Part shown: positions 27,465-36,666 of the stretch, piece by piece
Layout: each line of letters begins with the position of its first letter
How positions within the stretch are numbered: the first letter of the stretch is position 1
DNA from: Syntrophaceae bacterium UBA6087
GTDB lineage: Bacteria; Desulfobacterota; Desulfomonilia; UBA1062
Reading direction: 5' to 3'
Assembly: GCA_002448235.1 (NCBI GenBank)
Contig: DIXF01000008.1
Location: 62,001-126,000, forward strand
DNA: 64,000 nucleotides
Notes under the pieces: model-generated
What the model was told of the DNA's origin: nothing
Database searches by the model: none
What the model saw: the letters and a program-made list of their open reading frames with translations, nothing else
Made by a program: the position numbers and the translations under genes

Positions 27465-28891
27465 GGTTTCACCCGGTGGAATTTCGTCCACTCCTGGAAG
27501 GCGATGCCTGCTCCCAGGAGCAGGTCTTCACGGAAATGCGGGGCGATGAGCTGCATCCCGACGGGCAGCCCCTCGGCGCCGAACCCGCAGGGGAAGCTTA
27601 TGGCCGGCAAGCCTGCGAGGTTCGCAGGAATGGTGTAGATATCGAGCAGGTAGATGCGTAAAGGATCGTCCACCATGTCGTGGATGCCGAAGGCCGTGAC
27701 CGGCGTTGTAGGGCCGGCGATGAGATCGCATTGCGCGAAGGCTTCCTCAAAATCGCGGGCAATGAGCGACCTGACCTGGGAGGCCTTTTTGTAGTATGCG
27801 TCGTAGTACCCGGCGGAAAGCACGTAGGTGCCCAGCATGATCCGCCGTTTGACCTCGTCGTTGAAGCCTTTGGAGCGGGTCTCCAGATACATGTCCAGAA
27901 GGTCTTTTGCATCCGTATCCCGTGCCCCGTAGCGGACCCCGTCATACCGGGCGAGGTTCGAGCTCGCCTCCGCCGTGGCGATGATGTAATAAACCGCGAC
28001 TCCGTAACGGACATGGGGCAGCTTTATCTGCTGTATCTCGGCGCCCAGGTTTTCCAGCGTGGAAATCCCGAAGAACACCGAGCGCTCGACATCGGGGTCG
28101 AGCCCTTCGCTGAAGAACTCTTCGGGGATGCCGATGCGGACGCCTTTCAAGTCAAGCGCTTCCAGGCCCATTTGCGGGTATTCCCTTTGCGCGCTGGTGG
28201 AATCGAGGGGGTCATGTCCCTTTAAGGCATCGAAGAGCACGGCCGTGTCCCTGGCGGAGACCGCCATGGGGCCTATCTGGTCGAGCGAAGACGCGAACGC
28301 CACGAGCCCGAAACGCGATACCGCCCCATAGGTGGGTTTGAGCCCGGTGATGCCGCAGAAGCTTGCAGGCATCCTTATGGAGCCTCCGGTATCCGAGCCG
28401 AGGGCGCCTGCGCAAAGCCCTGCGGCAACGGCCGCGCCGGAGCCCCCGCTCGATCCGCCCGGCGTTTTTGAAAGGTCCCAGGGATTGAGCGTGGGGCCTA
28501 TACTGCTGGTCGCCGTGGTCGAGCCCATGGCGAATTCGTCGAGGTTGGTCTTGCCGATGATGACCGCACCCCGTTCTTTCAGCCTTTTCACCGCCGTTGC
28601 GTCGTACGTCGGGACAAAGCCGGCGAGGATCTTCGAAGCGCAGGTGGTGGCGAGCCCGCGGGTACAGATATTGTCCTTGACGGCAATCGGCACCCCGACC
28701 AGGGGATCGTCCGAGTGTGCGAGCATCTTCTCCGCCGCCGCCGCATCCCGTAAAGCGCCTTCTTCGTCAATGGTGATGAAGCTGTTGGTTTTGTCCTGGC
28801 GGATTGTGCGGATGAGCGCTTCGATTTCCGCTACGGGAGATCTGTCGAATCTCCGGTACGATCGCGCGGTTTGAAGTATCCGGTCTTCCAT
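27461..28891 (-). CDS. gatA: Asp/Glu-tRNA(Asn/Gln) amidotransferase subunit A
   Basis: A 476-residue amidase. The Ser-cisSer-Lys triad is visible: Lys72 in PIAVKDN, cis-Ser147 in TPGGSSGGSG and nucleophile Ser171 in DTGGSIRMPA. It releases ammonia from glutamine for GatB. The start overlaps the gatC stop by one base. The presence of gatCAB indicates that tRNA-Gln or tRNA-Asn is made by the indirect route. Confidence 0.95.
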   Translation of the reverse strand: MEDRILQTARSYRRFDRSPVAEIEALIRTIRQDKTNSFITIDEEGALRDAAAAEKMLAHSDDPLVGVPIAVKDNICTRGLATTCASKILAGFVPTYDATAVKRLKERGAVIIGKTNLDEFAMGSTTATSSIGPTLNPWDLSKTPGGSSGGSGAAVAAGLCAGALGSDTGGSIRMPASFCGITGLKPTYGAVSRFGLVAFASSLDQIGPMAVSARDTAVLFDALKGHDPLDSTSAQREYPQMGLEALDLKGVRIGIPEEFFSEGLDPDVERSVFFGISTLENLGAEIQQIKLPHVRYGVAVYYIIATAEASSNLARYDGVRYGARDTDAKDLLDMYLETRSKGFNDEVKRRIMLGTYVLSAGYYDAYYKKASQVRSLIARDFEEAFAQCDLIAGPTTPVTAFGIHDMVDDPLRIYLLDIYTIPANLAGLPAISFPCGFGAEGLPVGMQLIAPHFREDLLLGAGIAFQEWTKFHRVKP

Positions 28892-29178
28892 TACTCGATG
28901 ACCTTCGGCACCACGACTACGCCGTCTTTATGGCAGGGAGCGTTCAGGAGCGCTTCAGCTCTGTCCTGGCTCCTGACGGCTTCGTCTTCCCTGAAGACAT
29001 TCGTGACGTGAAACGAGCGGCTCATGGGCTCGATGTCCCCGGTTTCGACCTTGGAGAGCATGTCCATATACTCAAGAATAGAATCCAGCTCATTCTGAAA
29101 CTTCTCCACTTCAGCCAGTCCGAGCTTGAGCCTGGCGAGCCTTGCTGCATGGAGAACCTCGTCTTGTGTGATCTTCAC
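28891..29178 (-). CDS. gatC: Asp/Glu-tRNA(Asn/Gln) amidotransferase subunit C
   Basis: A 95-residue protein with the GatC pattern: VLHAARLARLKL near the start, FQNELDSILEYMDMLSKVET in the middle and LREDE-like FREDEAV before the C-terminal PKVIE. It wraps around GatA and GatB to hold the complex. It is the first gene of the minus-strand operon gatC-gatA-gatB-pncB-mtnA, so the operon promoter should lie in the roughly 230-nt gap before the acyl-CoA ligase gene. Confidence 0.93.
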   Translation of the reverse strand: MKITQDEVLHAARLARLKLGLAEVEKFQNELDSILEYMDMLSKVETGDIEPMSRSFHVTNVFREDEAVRSQDRAEALLNAPCHKDGVVVVPKVIE

Positions 29179-29408
29179 TGTATGGTCTACTCCTCAACCT
29201 GATGGCGGCATACCGCCTTTCGTAATCAGGCAGCATGGATTATCAGGCCATGAGACTTTATATAATAAAAGCCGATGTGCCTCAAGGTAAAGCTCTTGTT
29301 AGAAAAATCTATAAAAAAGGAATTGATTAATTTCTATGTATTAATGTATTATATTCGACAGCGCAATCAATAATATCATGCTAATATATATCATTGGAGG
29401 AGGCATCC

Positions 29409-31229
29409 ATGCCAAAGTTCGCAGAAACATCGATACCGGCGGTTTTTCAGAACCGGGTTGAGCAGTACGGTAGCAAGGCCATCTGTGCGTACAAAAAAGA
29501 AGGCGTCTACACAGACATCTCCTGGCAGCAGATCAACGAGATGGTCAGGAACCTCGGGTACTTCCTTATCAATAGAGGCGTAAAGCCGGGCGATAAGGTA
29601 TGCCTTTTCTCACCCAACCGGTATGAGTGGTGGGTTTCGGATCTGGCGATTCTCTCCATCGGTGCGGTCAACGTCCCGATCTATGCAACGAACTCTGCGG
29701 AGGAGTCCCGGTACGTAATCGACAACTCGGATGCGGTCATGTGTTTTACTGCGACGAAGGAGCACACGGACAAGATCGTTTCCGTCAAGTCAAAGCTTCC
29801 CAACCTGCGCGAGATCATCAGCTACGATCCCCTGGCGAAGCCTATCGACGGCGTGCTGGAGCTCAGTGCGGCCTATAAGGAAGGCGTAAGCGCTCCCAAG
29901 GCCGATGAATTCGACAAGAGGATCCGCGACATCAAGAAGACCGACATGGCGACCATCATCTATACCTCCGGCACGACCGGGAACCCCAAGGGCGTCATGC
30001 TCTCGCACAACAACTTCTTCTCGAACGTCCAGCAGATCTACAACGTCGACCCCGAGTTGTTCGCCCGATCCGAAGAGCTGACGTTCCTCTCCTTCCTGCC
30101 GCTCGCGCATTCCTTCGAACGCACCTGCGGCTACTACACGCCGGTGCTGCACGGCATGAAGGTCTATTTCGCAGAGGACTTCTCGAAGATCGTCGAAAAT
30201 TTCCAGGAAGTTCACCCCGTGTGCATCGTGAGCGTTCCCAGGCTTTTCGAAAAGATCCACACAGGGCTGCTCGCCAAGGTTTCGACAGCGCCTCCCGTAA
30301 AGAAGGCCCTCTTCAACTGGGCCATGGGAGTCGGCAGGGACAGCCTGCCCTATATCTGCAACAACAAAAAGCCCACAGGCTTCTTCGGGTTCAAATACCG
30401 GCTGGCCGACAAGCTCATCTTCTCGAAGCTCAAAGCTGCGCTCGGAATGGACAAGCTCGAGTTCGGCTTCTCCGGCGGCGGACCTCTCTCTGTTTCCGAT
30501 GCGGAGTTCTTCCTCGGGCTTGGCGTTACGGTCATCGAAGGCTTCGGCCTGACCGAGACGACGCCGGTCACCAACACGAACAAGAGAAGCAAGATCAAGC
30601 CGGGCACCGTGGGCGTAGCCGTCAAGGACACGATCGTAAAGATCGGCGACGGCGGCGAGCTCCTCATCAAGGGCCCCCAGGTCATGATGGGCTACTACAA
30701 GAACGAAGCGGCCACCAAGGAGGTGTTCACCGAGGACGGGTTCTTCCGCACCGGCGACATCGCGGAGATCGATGCGGACGGATACGTGAAGATCACCGGC
30801 AGGATCAAGGACCTCATCATCACCTCCGGCGGCAAGAACATCTCCCCGCAGAACATCGAGAACGCGCTGAAGACCTCTACCTTTATCGAGCAGGTCGCGG
30901 TCATCGGCGACAACCGGAAATACCTCTCCGCCCTGATCGTACCGGCCTTCGGCGATCTCGAGAAATGGGCAAAGGACAACGGCGTGAACTGCAGCTCCCG
31001 CCAGGAGCTGATCAAGGATCCGAAAGTTAACGAGCTCTATGCCAAAGAGATCGAGAACTTCATGAAGGACTATGCGCGAGTCGAGCAGATCAGGAAGTTC
31101 ACCCTCCTCGAAAAGGAATGGTCGCAGGAAACCGACGAGCTCACCCCTACCCTGAAGCTCAAGCGCAGGGTCGTCAACCAGAAGTACAAGGACATCATCG
31201 ACAAGATGTATCCGGAAGACCAGTCTTAA
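29409..31229 (+). CDS. AMP-forming long-chain acyl-CoA ligase (FadD15-like), copy 1
   Basis: A 606-residue adenylate-forming enzyme. The AMP/phosphate loop is IIYTSGTTGNPKGVM, followed by GFGLTETTPVT, FFRTGDIAEID and ITSGGKNISPQNIEN near the C-terminal hinge. It activates a fatty or aromatic acid to its CoA thioester with ATP. The start at 29409 has GGAGGAGG just upstream. The second copy, at 31474, is closely similar along its whole length. An intrinsic terminator follows this gene, so the two copies are probably expressed separately. Confidence 0.9.
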   Translation: MPKFAETSIPAVFQNRVEQYGSKAICAYKKEGVYTDISWQQINEMVRNLGYFLINRGVKPGDKVCLFSPNRYEWWVSDLAILSIGAVNVPIYATNSAEESRYVIDNSDAVMCFTATKEHTDKIVSVKSKLPNLREIISYDPLAKPIDGVLELSAAYKEGVSAPKADEFDKRIRDIKKTDMATIIYTSGTTGNPKGVMLSHNNFFSNVQQIYNVDPELFARSEELTFLSFLPLAHSFERTCGYYTPVLHGMKVYFAEDFSKIVENFQEVHPVCIVSVPRLFEKIHTGLLAKVSTAPPVKKALFNWAMGVGRDSLPYICNNKKPTGFFGFKYRLADKLIFSKLKAALGMDKLEFGFSGGGPLSVSDAEFFLGLGVTVIEGFGLTETTPVTNTNKRSKIKPGTVGVAVKDTIVKIGDGGELLIKGPQVMMGYYKNEAATKEVFTEDGFFRTGDIAEIDADGYVKITGRIKDLIITSGGKNISPQNIENALKTSTFIEQVAVIGDNRKYLSALIVPAFGDLEKWAKDNGVNCSSRQELIKDPKVNELYAKEIENFMKDYARVEQIRKFTLLEKEWSQETDELTPTLKLKRRVVNQKYKDIIDKMYPEDQS

Positions 31230-31267
31230 AAACGAGTAAGCTTCCCGTTTACTCGTCATGGCTATAC

Positions 31268-31295
31268 GGAGGGCGGTTTCCGCCCTCCTTTTTTT
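31268..31295 (+). terminator. intrinsic terminator after acyl-CoA ligase copy 1
   Basis: GGAGGGCGG and CCGCCCTCC form a perfect 9-bp stem with a TTT loop, followed by seven T. Confidence 0.92.
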
Positions 31296-31473
31296 ATTCC
31301 GGACCCCTGATAAAATGCCCCGATGCAGGCCTCACCGTGCCCGAACCCTTGCCTGCGAGGTATTTATAGATAATTACTTAATAACGTCATAGATAAAAGC
31401 CTTGATAAATTGATATCATTCTTTTATAATAAATAGAAAATCTTGATCTAATCCATTTCTTTAGGAGGTACTC

Positions 31474-33285
31474 ATGGGGAAATTCAAGGAAACGTCTATG
31501 GGAGCGATCTTCCAGAACCGTGCTCAGCAGTACGGCGACAAGGCACTCGTCTCCTTCAAGAACAAAGACGGCGTATGGGAAGACCTTTCGTGGAACCAGA
31601 TGAACGAAAAGATCCGGAACCTGGGCAACTTTCTCCTCTCCAAGGGAGTAAAGCCCGGAGATAAGATCGCCCTGTTCTCGCCGAACAGGTACGAATGGTG
31701 GGTGGCCGACCTGGCCATTCTGTCCATCGGAGCGGTCAACGTACCGATCTATGCAACAAACTCGGCGCCGGAATGCCGGTACATTATCGATAACTCAGAT
31801 GCGATCATGTGTTTCACCGGTACCAAGGGTCATAACGATAAGATCGTTTCCGTCAAGGCAGAGCTCCCGAACCTCAAAGAGATAATCGTCTTCGACGAGC
31901 TGGAGAAAAAGGCTCCCGGGGTTGTTCAGCTGAGCGACGCCATGAAGGAAGGAAGCAAGTATCCCAAGAAGAACGAGTTCGATGAGAGGCTGAAGCCCAT
32001 CAATATCGAAGACGTGGCAACGATCATCTACACGTCCGGCACGACCGGCAACCCAAAAGGCGTCATGCTGACGCACAAGAACTTCGTTTCCAACGTCAAC
32101 CAGGCCAACGCCGTCGATCCGGACTTCCTGACCGGCGACCATGTCTTCCTTTCATTCCTGCCGCTGGCCCACTCCCTGGAGCGCACGGTCGGTTATTATG
32201 CACCCATACACCTCGGACACAAGGTGGCGTTTGCAGAGGATGTCTCGAAGCTGCTGGAAAACTTCCAGGAAATCCGCCCGACATTCCTCGTGAGCGTACC
32301 CAGAATCTATGAAAAGGTCCATAACGGCATCCTTGCCAAAGTTGCAGGCGCGCCGCCGGTCAAGAAGGCACTCTTCAACTGGGCCATGGGCATCGCGAAG
32401 CAGAATCTCCCCTACATCTGCAACGACAAGCCGCGCACCGGATTCTATGCATTCAAGTACAACATTGCAGACAAGATCATCTTCTCCAAGCTCAAGGTAG
32501 CGCTGGGCATGGACAAGCTGAAAGGCGCCCTTTCCGGCGGCGGGCCTCTTTCCGTCTCGGATGCGGAGTTTTTCCTGGGTATGGACATCAAGGTCCTCGA
32601 AGGCTTCGGGCTTACCGAGACGACCCCCATCACCAACGCGAACAGGCCGAAGAAGATCAAGCCCGGCACGGTCGGAGCACCGGTAAAGGACACCATAATC
32701 AAGGTCGGTGAAGGCGGAGAGATTCTCATCAAGGGCCCCCAGGTCATGAAGGGATATTACAAGAATGAGGCGGCCACCAAGGAAGTGTTCACCGATGACG
32801 GGTTCTTCCGCACCGGCGATATCGGCGAGGTTGACGATGACGGATATCTCAAGATCACCGGCAGGATCAAAGACCTCATCGTGACCTCCGGCGGCAAGAA
32901 CATCTCCCCGCAGAACATCGAGAACAGCCTTGTGGCGTCCCCCTACATCGAGCAGGTGGCGGTCATCGGCGACAACCGGAAGTATCTCTCGGCACTGATC
33001 GTTCCCTCTTTCGAAAACCTCGAGAAGTGGGCAGCGGCTCAGGGCATCACCTACAGCAGCCCCAAAGAGCTTATCTCGAACGACAAGGTCGCAGAGCTCT
33101 TCGAGAAGGAACTCGAGGAGAACATGAAAGAGTATGCGCGGGTCGAGCAGATCAGAAAGTTCACCCTCCTCGATACCGTATGGAGCCAGGAGACAGGAGA
33201 GATGACACCCACGATGAAGCTTAAACGGCGCATCATCAACCAGAAATATGCAAGCCACATCGAGGCCATGTATCCGCCTGAGTAG
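31474..33285 (+). CDS. AMP-forming long-chain acyl-CoA ligase (FadD15-like), copy 2
   Basis: 603 residues, the tandem paralogue of the preceding ligase. It shares the same motifs (IIYTSGTTGNPKGVM, GFGLTETTPIT, TSGGKNISPQNIEN) and long identical stretches, differing mainly in residues 110-160 and at the C-terminus. It starts behind AGGAGG. It has its own AT-rich upstream region of about 180 nt, which probably holds a promoter. The pair may differ in substrate or in when they are expressed. Confidence 0.9.
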   Translation: MGKFKETSMGAIFQNRAQQYGDKALVSFKNKDGVWEDLSWNQMNEKIRNLGNFLLSKGVKPGDKIALFSPNRYEWWVADLAILSIGAVNVPIYATNSAPECRYIIDNSDAIMCFTGTKGHNDKIVSVKAELPNLKEIIVFDELEKKAPGVVQLSDAMKEGSKYPKKNEFDERLKPINIEDVATIIYTSGTTGNPKGVMLTHKNFVSNVNQANAVDPDFLTGDHVFLSFLPLAHSLERTVGYYAPIHLGHKVAFAEDVSKLLENFQEIRPTFLVSVPRIYEKVHNGILAKVAGAPPVKKALFNWAMGIAKQNLPYICNDKPRTGFYAFKYNIADKIIFSKLKVALGMDKLKGALSGGGPLSVSDAEFFLGMDIKVLEGFGLTETTPITNANRPKKIKPGTVGAPVKDTIIKVGEGGEILIKGPQVMKGYYKNEAATKEVFTDDGFFRTGDIGEVDDDGYLKITGRIKDLIVTSGGKNISPQNIENSLVASPYIEQVAVIGDNRKYLSALIVPSFENLEKWAAAQGITYSSPKELISNDKVAELFEKELEENMKEYARVEQIRKFTLLDTVWSQETGEMTPTMKLKRRIINQKYASHIEAMYPPE

Positions 33286-33309
33286 CTGACATAAACAAGT
33301 ATGCAAAAA

Positions 33310-33339
33310 GGGGAGCGTGCATGACGCTCCCCTTTTTTT
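33310..33339 (+). terminator. intrinsic terminator after acyl-CoA ligase copy 2
   Basis: GGGGAGCGT and ACGCTCCCC pair around GCATG, followed by seven T. The five A before the stem could also let it work for the convergent minus-strand gene. Confidence 0.92.
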
Positions 33340-33417
33340 GTGCCCGGGCAGGTAATGCCTGCATCTGCCTGCCGGCGGTACTCCGTCAAAATAAAACTAT
33401 CCGGATGGAGACCTCAT

Positions 33418-34185
33418 TCAGACATTCACCGCCATCACGGCTGCGCCGATGGCGCCGTTGACCTGGGCGAGCGGCGTAACCTGGATCGGCGCATTGAAGC
33501 GCTTTTCGAGTATCCTCACCAGGCCGACGTTCTTGGCCACGCCTCCGGTCATCATGAAGGGCGGCTTGATCGCGAGGCGCTGGGCCATGGCATAGACGCG
33601 CGACGCCACCGACTCGTGGATGCCCGAAATGATGTTTTCTCTCGACTCGCCCTTGGAGATGAGCGAGATGACCTCGGATTCGGCAAACACCGTGCAGATG
33701 CTGCTGATCTTCGAAGGTTTTTCGGCGTGGAGCGACAGCCCGCCGAAGTCGTCGAGGTCGACCTCCAGGGCGCGCGCCATGACCTCGAGAAACCGTCCCG
33801 TGCCCGCGGCGCACTTGTCGTTCATGACAAAGTCCCTTACCCTGCCTGCTTCATCGAGGATGAGGGCCTTGCTGTCCTGGCCGCCAACGTCTATCACGGT
33901 CCTCGTTTCGGGGTTCTGGAAGTACGCGCCTGCGCCGTGGCAGATGATCTCGGTCATGGTCTTGTGGGCGAAATCGACGCTGTTCCTGCCGTAGCCGGTC
34001 GAGACGATCCTGTCTATGGAGGAAAACTCCATGCCGAGCTCTGCCAGGAGCTCTTCGAATATCTTTTTGCCCGCGTTTGCCGCGTTGTATCCGGTGAATC
34101 CCACGCGCGTGCCGAGGATTTCACCGTCTTCGATGATGGCCGCTTTCGCACTGATGGAGCCGATGTCGATTCCTGCTGTTCTCAT
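33418..34185 (-). CDS. 2-hydroxyacyl-CoA dehydratase activase (BadF/BadG/HgdC family)
   Basis: 255 residues of an actin-like ATPase. GIDIGSISAKAAI is the phosphate-1 motif and VIDVGGQDSKAL is the second. Cys125 (NDKCAAGTGRF) and Cys164 (SSICTVF) match the two cysteines by which the dimer holds a 4Fe-4S cluster in HgdC. It would inject an electron into a 2-hydroxyacyl-CoA dehydratase or a benzoyl-CoA-reductase-like enzyme. No such partner is encoded in the window. The SDR gene lies 34 nt upstream on the same strand. Confidence 0.9.
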   Translation of the reverse strand: MRTAGIDIGSISAKAAIIEDGEILGTRVGFTGYNAANAGKKIFEELLAELGMEFSSIDRIVSTGYGRNSVDFAHKTMTEIICHGAGAYFQNPETRTVIDVGGQDSKALILDEAGRVRDFVMNDKCAAGTGRFLEVMARALEVDLDDFGGLSLHAEKPSKISSICTVFAESEVISLISKGESRENIISGIHESVASRVYAMAQRLAIKPPFMMTGGVAKNVGLVRILEKRFNAPIQVTPLAQVNGAIGAAVMAVNV

Positions 34186-34219
34186 GTCCCATTAGCCTTT
34201 CAATCGGTTGTTCACCTGC

Positions 34220-34981
34220 TTAAACCGCTGTTGCGCCGCCGTCCACGAGAATGGTCTGGCCCGTGATAAAGGCAGAGGCCTCGGACGCGAGAAAGAGCAC
34301 CGGGTGCACCACGTCCATGGGCTCGGCGATCCTCCCCAGGGGGATGGTTTTTACGATGTGGCTGCACAAGTCCGGGTTTGACCAGAAAGGCTTGCTGAAG
34401 TCGGTGCGCACCATGCCGGGCGCCACGGCGTTGACCCGGACGCCTGACTGGGCAAGCTCGCTTGCCATGACCCTGGTGAGCATCTCCACGCCCGCCTTTG
34501 CGATTCCGTAGATGCCCATGGCAGGCGATGCCTTCCTGCCCGCGATGGACGATACGTTTACGATAGCGCCGCGTCCCTGCGCGCGCATCACCCGGGAGGC
34601 AGCCCTTGAACACAGGTAGGTGCCGTTGAGGTTCGTCTCGATGATCTTCTGCCACATGGTGAAGTCCGTGTCCGGGATCGCCGGGGTCATCAGGTTCATG
34701 CCCACGTTGTTGATGAGGATATCGATGCCGGGATAAGCTTCCATGATCCTCCTGAACAGTTCTTCCACCTCGCCTTCCTTGGCGATGTGCGCCTGGAAGG
34801 TCATGACGTTTTCGCTGCCGAGCTCGGCCGCCGCCGCATCGAGGTTCTCCTGCTTCCTTCCGCAGATGACGACGCGGGCCTTCTGCCTGACCAGCTCGTG
34901 AGCGATCTCAAGGCCGATGCCCCTGCTCCCTCCTGTCACCACCGCGATTTTACCTTCAAGCCCGTATGTGATATCCCCCAT
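34220..34981 (-). CDS. short-chain dehydrogenase/reductase (SDR)
   Basis: A classical SDR of 253 residues. TGGSRGIGLEIA is the cofactor loop, NNVGMN replaces the usual NNAG, SSIAG carries the catalytic Ser and YGIAKAG the YxxxK pair. ITGQTILVDGGATAV closes the protein. The ATG at 34981 was chosen; a GTG three codons upstream is possible. It heads a two-gene minus-strand operon with the dehydratase activase, so a 3-oxo/3-hydroxyacyl or 2-hydroxyacid substrate is plausible, though that is inferred from context only. Confidence 0.88.
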   Translation of the reverse strand: MGDITYGLEGKIAVVTGGSRGIGLEIAHELVRQKARVVICGRKQENLDAAAAELGSENVMTFQAHIAKEGEVEELFRRIMEAYPGIDILINNVGMNLMTPAIPDTDFTMWQKIIETNLNGTYLCSRAASRVMRAQGRGAIVNVSSIAGRKASPAMGIYGIAKAGVEMLTRVMASELAQSGVRVNAVAPGMVRTDFSKPFWSNPDLCSHIVKTIPLGRIAEPMDVVHPVLFLASEASAFITGQTILVDGGATAV

Positions 34982-35210
34982 GCCCTTCACCCCCTTCTTG
35001 TACGTTGAATGAGAAAACAGACCGCTGCACGAACAACCTGCACATCGGCGCCATGCGTCATTAAACTACCTCATGCGGCATTTCCCGTCCACTTGTTTGT
35101 TGAACGTTTGCTCGCAAATCGAATGCTAACCCATGAAGATATTCCTTTCAATGAGAATCAGCTTGTAATATGATGATACAACAATTGTTATTAGTCTGAT
35201 GGAGGGTGGC

Positions 35211-36455
35211 ATGAAGAGTGTTTCTATCCCGTCGAGGCTTTGGTACGACAACGTCGAGCGGTCTCTTACCTTCCCTGACAGGTGGGAGGTCGACAACTTG
35301 ACCTCCCCCGGTTTCGAGAAGCCGGGCCTTTCCGAAGAAGAGATACGCGAGAAAGTGGCCCATCCCGTCGAGGGCCCGCAGCTTTCCGAGCTTGCTGCAG
35401 GCAGGAAGCAGGCCGTGATCGTCTTCGACGACATGACCAGGCCCACACCCGTAAAGGCAGTCGTGCCGCATATCCTTGAGCAGCTGCACAAGGCGGGCAT
35501 GAAGAAAGACCAGATCCGCTTCCTCTGGGCCCTGGGCTCGCACGGCGCGTACGACATGATCAGCGCGCGGAAAAAGCTCGGCGACGAGATCGTCGAGAAC
35601 TATGCGGTATACAACCACGACCCGTTCCAGAACACCGTGCGCGTGGGCAGAACGCCCACCGGTGTCGAGCTGTGGTTCAATCGCGAGTTCATGTCCTGCG
35701 ACCTGAAGATCGGCATCGGGTGCATCACCGCCCATGTGCACGTAGGTTTCGGCGGCGGCGCAAAGCTCATCCTGCCGGGCGTCGCCGGGATCGAGACCAT
35801 CAACCAGTTTCATAACCAGCTGTACCGCGACCCGGGCCGGACCGGGCTCGGGAATTTCGACAACAACATCATGCGCTCCGAATGCGATGCGGCAGGCGAC
35901 CTGGCCGGGCTCAACTTCAAGGTGGACTGCCTCATCAACCGTAAAGGCGAGATCGCGAACCTCTATGCCGGCCCCTTCCGGGCGACCCATGCCGCAGGGG
36001 CTTCGGAAGGCAAGGAGCACTACGGCATCCCGTTCTCCTCCGGGTATGACATCGTGGTGAGCAATGCCTATGGCAAGGCCAACGAGTCGGCCATCGCGAT
36101 GCTGCTCGCGCTTGTGGCCATGAAGCCGGGCGGCCAGGCCACTGCGGTGCTCATCTCGGACGCGCCGGAAGGACAGGTCCCCCACTATGTCATGCGCTCG
36201 TGGGGCACCGACTACGGCGGAAGGCACTATACGCACAAGGGGCCGGGCTTTGTCCCGCTGCTGATGAAAAAGCTCGTCGTGCTGAACCCGCATCCGGACC
36301 GGACCAGCCTTGACCTTATCTGCCACAACGACGACGCGGTCGTGGTCAAGACCTGGAAAGAAACGCTCAAGATCCTGGAGCAGGATTACCCCGGGGAGGC
36401 CCGGGTTGCCGTGATCCAGGACGGCACCATGCAGTATATGAAGCCCCAGGCCTGA
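35211..36455 (+). CDS. LarA-like (DUF2088) nickel-pincer racemase homologue
   Basis: 414 residues. The LarA active-site framework is retained: FDDMTRPTP, His111 in GSHGAYD, His175 and Lys185 in AHVHVGFGGGAKLILPG, and His201 sixteen residues after the Lys, exactly the Lys184/His200 spacing that holds the pincer nickel cofactor in lactate racemase. The surrounding wording differs from true LarA (GGGAK in place of GGRKS), so the substrate is likely another 2-hydroxyacid. The start at 35211 has GGAGGGTGG upstream. It is divergent from the SDR/activase pair. No larB, larC or larE is in the window. Confidence 0.83.
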   Translation: MKSVSIPSRLWYDNVERSLTFPDRWEVDNLTSPGFEKPGLSEEEIREKVAHPVEGPQLSELAAGRKQAVIVFDDMTRPTPVKAVVPHILEQLHKAGMKKDQIRFLWALGSHGAYDMISARKKLGDEIVENYAVYNHDPFQNTVRVGRTPTGVELWFNREFMSCDLKIGIGCITAHVHVGFGGGAKLILPGVAGIETINQFHNQLYRDPGRTGLGNFDNNIMRSECDAAGDLAGLNFKVDCLINRKGEIANLYAGPFRATHAAGASEGKEHYGIPFSSGYDIVVSNAYGKANESAIAMLLALVAMKPGGQATAVLISDAPEGQVPHYVMRSWGTDYGGRHYTHKGPGFVPLLMKKLVVLNPHPDRTSLDLICHNDDAVVVKTWKETLKILEQDYPGEARVAVIQDGTMQYMKPQA

Positions 36456-36495
36456 AACAGCATAAAATTATAATCTCCTCTCACGATCAAGCGCG

Positions 36496-36521
36496 TTGCC
36501 GGCCTCCTACAGGGCCGGCAA
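36496..36521 (+). terminator. stem-loop after the LarA-like gene
   Basis: TTGCCGGCC and GGCCGGCAA form a perfect 9-bp stem with an 8-nt loop. Only a weak T-rich tract follows, so its role as a terminator is likely but not certain. Confidence 0.55.
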
Positions 36522-36666
36522 TGTCTGTTTCTGCATCCGATTTTTAAGCCTTTCTTATTGAGATTTTACCCCGGGGTTCCCATTATATTTACCAGGAATA
36601 TGCACATGATCGAATGTGCCTGAGAATGTTTTTTTGAATAAGGGATGTGTCAGAGAGAGGTTAAAT

